This document shows, one piece after another, positions 7,694 through 11,081 of a stretch of DNA of 11,081 nt. The position numbers and the translations under genes were made by a program. Each line of letters begins with the position of its first letter. Position 1 is the stretch's first letter. Source of the DNA: UBA6901 sp964355495 (lineage in GTDB: Bacteria; Pseudomonadota; Gammaproteobacteria; Acidiferrobacterales; UBA6901); assembly GCA_964355495.1 (NCBI GenBank), contig CAYHES010000083.1, positions 1-11,081 of the forward strand, given 5' to 3'. The notes under the pieces were generated by a model. That model was not told the origin of the DNA. It did not search any database and saw only the letters and a program-made list of their open reading frames with translations.

Positions 7694-10177
7694 ATGAAAA
7701 TGAGGCCGAGTAAGGTCAAAACAACCAAGCCCGTAAAAGAACCCAAGCTATCCCGTATTCAGGCTCCGGCGGAGCTTTCTCCGGTTGACTGGCAGCGGGC
7801 ACTACGCCGCCAGTTCGGTCGCGAGCAGGCTTTCGGGCTGGAAAATATCGGCGCGGAGCCGTTCTTTTCCGAGTTCCGCGTCAGCAATTCGCAGTCGAAG
7901 GGTATCTATCGCGTGGCGATTCGTGGCAAGCAGCCGGGTGACAACTATTGCGCCTGCCCCGATTATGGCACCAACGAACTGGGAACGTGCAAGCACATCG
8001 AGTTCGTTCTTGCCGCGCTGGAGAAAAAACGCGGTGCCAAAACCGCCTTTGCGCGCGGCTACCATCCGACATTCTCCGAACTCTATTTGCGCAACGACAG
8101 CACGCGTACCGTACATTTCCGCGCCGGCACGGATTGTCCGCCAGCCGTATGCGAGGCTGCGGTGCTGTTGTTCGACGAGACGCGAGACTGGCGGTTGCGG
8201 GGCGAGCGACTGGATGGGCTGGAACGTTTTGTCGCCTTGGTAGCAAAAAGCGGCCATGAGTTGCGCGCCTATGACGATGCGCTCGATTTCATTGCCGGGC
8301 GACGTGATGCGGAACGCCGGTCGCTTGCGCTCGACGGCCTATTTCCGCGCGGCGCCGCAGATACATCGCTGAAGAAATTGCTCAAAGTGCCACTCTACCC
8401 TTACCAAACAGAGGGCGCCTTGTTCGCCGTGCGAGCCGGTCGGGCGTTGATCGGAGACGAGATGGGACTGGGCAAAACCATTCAGGCCATCGCCGCCGCA
8501 GAGATTTTGGCCCGGCATTTTGGCGTTTCGAAAGTGATGGTGATATGTCCGACTTCACTCAAATACCAGTGGCAAAGCGAAATCGCACGCTTTTCCGGGC
8601 GCGATTCGCGCGTCATTGCAGGTGGGCGTGCGCAGCGCCAGAAGGACTACTCGCTGGATGATTTCTGCAAGATCACCAACTACGAAAAGCTCCAGCCTGA
8701 CATCGATCTGATCGACTCGTGGGCGCCTGAACTGGTGATCGTCGACGAGGCGCAACGGGTGAAAAACTGGAACACCATCGCAGCCCGCGCATTGAAGCGC
8801 ATCGACAGCCCCTATGCCGTGGTGCTCACTGGCACGCCCTTGGAAAACAAGCTCGAAGAGTTGATTTCCATCGTCCAGTTTGTCGACCAACACCGCCTTG
8901 GGCCCACCTGGAAGTTGCTGCATGAGCATCAGGTCAAGGACGAGAGCGGTCGGGTCACTGGCTACACCGGGCTGGAAAAGATCGGACAGACCCTGGCGCC
9001 GGTCATGATCCGCCGTCGCAAATCCGAAGTTCTCATGCAGTTGCCGGAACGTACTGACCAGAATCAGCTGGTGCCGATGACCGAATTGCAGATGACTTAC
9101 CACCAGGAAAACGCGGAGATCGTGACCAAGATCGTCCAACGCTGGCGCAAGATTAAATTTCTTTCCGACAAGGACCAGCGGCGGCTGACCTGCGCCTTGC
9201 AAAACATGCGCATGTCGTGCAACAGCACTTATTTGCTCGATCATGAAAGCGATCATGGCGTCAAGGCGGATGAACTGGCGGCGTTATTTGACGAGCTGTT
9301 CGAGCAACCGGACGCCAAGGCTGTGGTGTTCAGCCAATGGACGCGGACACACGATATCGTGATCCGGCGCCTGGAAGTGCGCGGGATTGGTTACGTCAGT
9401 TTCCACGGTGGCGTGCCCTCGGAAAAAAGACCGGCGCTGGTGGATCGTTTTCGCAACGATCCCGATTGCCGGGTGTTCCTTTCCACGGATGCCGGCGCGA
9501 CGGGCTTGAATTTGCAGCACGCCTCGACCCTGGTGAACATGGATCTGCCCTGGAATCCGGCGCTACTCGAACAGCGCATCGCCCGGATTCACCGCATGGG
9601 CCAGAAGCGACCGGTGCGAATCGTCAATTTCGTCGCCAAGGGCACGATAGAGGAGGGCATGCTCTCGGTGCTGGCCTTCAAGCGCTCGCTGTCGGCGGGA
9701 ATTCTCGATGGCGGCACGGGCGAGATATCGCTGGGCGGTTCACGTCTCAATCGCTTCATGAAGGACGTCGAGAATGTCACCGGCTGCATGGGTGAGGGCG
9801 AGGTCATGACACCTGCCGAAGAAGCGGGAGGCGGTCAGACCGTGACCGAAGCCGTACCCATACCGGAAGAACAAGCGGATGCAGGAGCTAGTGATGGCGA
9901 GACGGCGATCCCGGAGTATGAGGGACAAGGTGCACCGGAAGTAACGCCGCGCAACGACGCCGATCCCTGGCAAGCCTTGATGCAGGTTGGCGCTCAGTTG
10001 GTTTCCGCCCTCGGGGCGGCCAGCAATCCTGCTGCCCCGGCGCACCCATGGATCGAGCGAGACCCAAGCACCGGAGTGCAAAGCCTCAAAGTGCCATTGC
10101 CTTCACCGGAGACGGCGGGGCGAATTGCCGATGTACTTTCAAAGTTGGCGAACACCTTGCGGGGCCAGCGCCCATAA
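7694..10177 (+). CDS. SNF2-family helicase with N-terminal SWIM zinc finger
   Basis: This is a predicted ATP-dependent DNA translocase or remodeller of 827 residues. A SWIM finger sits at the N-terminus: Cys86-x-Cys88, then Cys99-x-His101, a fold generally used for DNA or protein binding. The SNF2 core follows: Walker A DEMGLGKT (255-262), DEAQ (351-354), LTGTP (378-382), STDAGATGLNLQ (597-608) and motif VI QRIARIHRMGQ (627-637). After about residue 700 the protein becomes Glu/Gly/Ala/Pro-rich and low-complexity, then ends in a short possibly helical segment. I recognise no nuclease or known C-terminal domain. The ATG at 7694 is preceded by GAAGAGAG (7677-7684), a weak Shine-Dalgarno overlapping the upstream stop; ATG 7700 is an alternative start. 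The 15-nt gap to the TOTE gene implies co-transcription and a shared function. It could also be an RNA polymerase-associated (RapA-like) protein, but the SWIM finger argues against that. Confidence 0.88.
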   Translation: MKMRPSKVKTTKPVKEPKLSRIQAPAELSPVDWQRALRRQFGREQAFGLENIGAEPFFSEFRVSNSQSKGIYRVAIRGKQPGDNYCACPDYGTNELGTCKHIEFVLAALEKKRGAKTAFARGYHPTFSELYLRNDSTRTVHFRAGTDCPPAVCEAAVLLFDETRDWRLRGERLDGLERFVALVAKSGHELRAYDDALDFIAGRRDAERRSLALDGLFPRGAADTSLKKLLKVPLYPYQTEGALFAVRAGRALIGDEMGLGKTIQAIAAAEILARHFGVSKVMVICPTSLKYQWQSEIARFSGRDSRVIAGGRAQRQKDYSLDDFCKITNYEKLQPDIDLIDSWAPELVIVDEAQRVKNWNTIAARALKRIDSPYAVVLTGTPLENKLEELISIVQFVDQHRLGPTWKLLHEHQVKDESGRVTGYTGLEKIGQTLAPVMIRRRKSEVLMQLPERTDQNQLVPMTELQMTYHQENAEIVTKIVQRWRKIKFLSDKDQRRLTCALQNMRMSCNSTYLLDHESDHGVKADELAALFDELFEQPDAKAVVFSQWTRTHDIVIRRLEVRGIGYVSFHGGVPSEKRPALVDRFRNDPDCRVFLSTDAGATGLNLQHASTLVNMDLPWNPALLEQRIARIHRMGQKRPVRIVNFVAKGTIEEGMLSVLAFKRSLSAGILDGGTGEISLGGSRLNRFMKDVENVTGCMGEGEVMTPAEEAGGGQTVTEAVPIPEEQADAGASDGETAIPEYEGQGAPEVTPRNDADPWQALMQVGAQLVSALGAASNPAAPAHPWIERDPSTGVQSLKVPLPSPETAGRIADVLSKLANTLRGQRP

Positions 10178-10465
10178 CTGCTGCGAGGGAACCAACGCTC
10201 GCTGATTATTTGCGGCCAGACTGAGCTTGTTACGCTGGAAGTAAATGATCTTTTATCATGACGAGCATGAAAGGACGAACCATGACAATTGAGGCTGCCG
10301 GAAATTGACCCGTGAGCCAATAGTAGTTAATAGTAGGTGGAAGGTCGTTTTTTTCAGGATCGCCCGGAAACCGCATGAACATTAAGTATTCTTCTGTTGA
10401 CGGTATCTTTGAAGCATTAACGAGCCAAGCCCTGTGTCCATACGGGTTTCACGGTTCAGTTGATA
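10178..10465 (+). other. Non-coding right end of the island
   Basis: About 290 bases hold no convincing gene. There is a well-formed initiation site, AAAGGA (10270-10275) six bases before ATG 10282, but the frame closes after eight codons (stop 10306-10308). A longer in-frame version from ATG 10267 has 13 codons. This may be a short peptide or the head of a gene lost by deletion. A small ATGAT/ATCAT dyad (10245-10259) precedes it. No Rho-independent terminator for the SNF2 gene is evident. The 31-nt repeat copy sits at 10398-10428. Confidence 0.5.
10398..10428 (+). repeat. Right copy of 31-nt imperfect direct repeat at island ends
   Basis: This matches 3510-3540 at 25 of 31 positions in the same orientation and contains an exact TGACGGTATC (10398-10407). 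It lies 38 nt inside the duplicated guaA end, a distance typical of integrase arm sites around a core attachment site. Confidence 0.6.
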
Positions 10466-10467
10466 AT
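10462..10467 (+). promoter_or_regulatory. Candidate -10 box for tadA
   Basis: GATAAT matches five of six -10 consensus bases and lies nine bases before the tadA ATG. No good -35 hexamer is found 16-18 bp upstream (the sequence near 10439-10444 is CATACG). If used, it would give a near-leaderless tadA message. Because the island has separated tadA from the guaBA promoter, tadA needs a new promoter or read-through from the island. Confidence 0.25.
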
Positions 10468-10480
10468 TGAGTGGGAATGA
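10466..10480 (+). other. Putative right attachment site (duplicated guaA 3' end)
   Basis: ATTGAGTGGGAATGA differs from the guaA 3' end (3371-3385) at only two bases. Both differences are synonymous in the guaA frame, so it still reads I-E-W-E-stop. It overlaps the tadA start as ATGA. This is best explained as the original chromosomal end of guaA displaced when the island integrated. Confidence 0.62.
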
Positions 10481-10953
10481 GCGACGCCAGCGCGCAAGAC
10501 ATCGCCCACATGCAGCATGCCCTCGCTCTCGCCGTGCGCGCCGAGGGCGAGGGCGAAGTGCCGGTTGGTGCGCTCGTGGTCCTGAACGGCGAGATCATCG
10601 GGGAGGGCTGGAACCGGCCGATCCTGAGTCACGACCCCACGGCGCACGCCGAGATCGTCGCCCTGCGCGCCGCGGCCACGAAACTGGGCAACTACCGCCT
10701 GATCGGCGCCACCCTGTATGTCACGCTCGAACCCTGCCCGATGTGCGCCGGCGCGATGGTGCATGCGCGCGTGGCGCGTGTGGTGTACGGCGCGCCCGAT
10801 CCGCTTGCCGGTTCCGCCGGCACGGTGTTTAACCTGCTCAACGCCGCCGCACTCAATCACCAGGTGGACGTACAAGGCGGGGTGTTGGCCGAGGAGTGCA
10901 GTCGGCGTCTCAAGACATTTTTTCAGTCCCGACGCGGCCGCGCCGGTCCGTAG
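10477..10953 (+). CDS. tadA: tRNA-specific adenosine deaminase (A34 to inosine)
   Basis: TadA deaminates the wobble adenosine of tRNA-Arg(ACG) to inosine and is essential in many bacteria. The 158-residue protein is the normal size. It has the zinc-dependent deaminase motifs: HAE (His57, catalytic Glu59) and PCPMC (Cys87, Cys90). The N-terminal EVPVGALVV stretch and the GSAGTVFNLL block (112-121) match the family. I prefer ATG 10477 over the in-frame GTG at 10471 because it gives the usual N-terminal length and overlaps the displaced guaA stop as ATGA, suggesting ancestral coupling to guaA. There is no clear Shine-Dalgarno; a GAGTGGGA purine stretch directly abuts the ATG. The gene looks intact despite the adjacent insertion. 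Confidence 0.95.
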   Translation: MSDASAQDIAHMQHALALAVRAEGEGEVPVGALVVLNGEIIGEGWNRPILSHDPTAHAEIVALRAAATKLGNYRLIGATLYVTLEPCPMCAGAMVHARVARVVYGAPDPLAGSAGTVFNLLNAAALNHQVDVQGGVLAEECSRRLKTFFQSRRGRAGP

Positions 10954-11000
10954 TATGGTTGCTCCGATTCCTAGAGCAGGTTGTTGAAAAAGGATTCGTC

Positions 11001-11020
11001 ACACCGGCGAAAGCCGGTGT
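11001..11020. repeat. REP-like palindrome downstream of tadA
   Basis: The arms ACACCGGC (11001-11008) and GCCGGTGT (11013-11020) flank a GAAA loop. The surrounding gtc...ccag context resembles the widespread proteobacterial intergenic repeat with a CCGGCGAAAGCCGG core. It lies 48 nt after the tadA stop, and the transcript could form a stable GNRA-type hairpin. There is no T-run on the plus strand, so termination is uncertain; it may protect the 3' end of the mRNA. The remaining bases to 11081 show no gene. Confidence 0.65.
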
Positions 11021-11081
11021 CCAGAAGTTACTGAGGAGAACGCTAAATAGTGCGCACCCCGACAAACCTTGGGTTCCTTCT

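Larger units (their letters stand above)
3386..10465 (+). mobile_element. Genomic island inserted at the 3' end of guaA (no integrase seen)
   Basis: About 7.1 kb of accessory genes separates guaA from tadA, which are often adjacent in related bacteria. The block is bounded by the duplicated guaA 3' end (3371-3385 and 10466-10480). Inside both ends are AT-rich non-coding stretches carrying copies of a TGACGGTATC motif. The content is entirely conflict-type genes: abiEi, abiEii, a TOTE primase-helicase and a SNF2-SWIM helicase. No integrase, transposase, relaxase or replication gene is present, so it is either a remnant whose recombinase was lost or a passenger moved in trans. The exact crossover points cannot be fixed from one genome. 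Confidence 0.6.

Noticed and set aside
3498..10428. Transposon terminal repeats from the TGACGGTATC copies
   Set aside because: The copy at the right end is in direct, not inverted, orientation to most left copies, and no transposase is present; attachment or arm sites fit better.
11001..11020. Rho-independent terminator for tadA
   Set aside because: The stem is strong but no T-run follows on the plus strand, and the core sequence matches a dispersed repeat type, so it is listed as a REP-like element.

Overview
The window looks like chromosome of a high-GC gammaproteobacterium. The order guaB, guaA, tadA is a common gammaproteobacterial arrangement, and all three proteins are full length with strong family motifs. 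I cannot name a genus with confidence. A type IV TA / helicase cassette has been inserted between guaA and tadA.

Layout. Positions 1-55 (minus) are the first codons of a lipoprotein gene with a clear Shine-Dalgarno and lipobox, divergent from guaB. guaB (251-1708, IMP dehydrogenase) has a near-consensus sigma70 promoter whose -10 box ends five bases before the ATG, so its mRNA may be leaderless. Between guaB and guaA lies a gagtcgg-type repeat that folds into a 25-bp stem and takes up the guaA Shine-Dalgarno position. guaA (1811-3385, GMP synthase) is intact.

From 3386 to about 10465 is an accessory island: abiEi (3627-4370, type IV antitoxin/regulator), abiEii (4375-5291, nucleotidyltransferase toxin broken by one frameshift near 4750), a TOTE-type primase-helicase (5288-7678) and a SWIM-finger SNF2 helicase (7694-10177). 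The four genes face one way with gaps of 4, -4 and 15 nt, so they look like one transcription unit and a composite anti-phage or anti-element system. The last 15 bases of guaA (3371-3385, encoding IEWE-stop) recur with two synonymous changes at 10466-10480, immediately at the tadA start. This is what site-specific integration at the 3' end of guaA would leave. No integrase is present. A 10-bp motif, TGACGGTATC or near variants, occurs five times just inside the two island ends; it may be integrase arm sites, AbiEi operators, or both.

tadA (10477-10953, tRNA adenosine deaminase) follows the island. Its start overlaps the duplicated guaA stop codon as ATGA, which suggests guaA and tadA were originally translationally coupled. 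A REP-like palindrome lies at 11001-11020.
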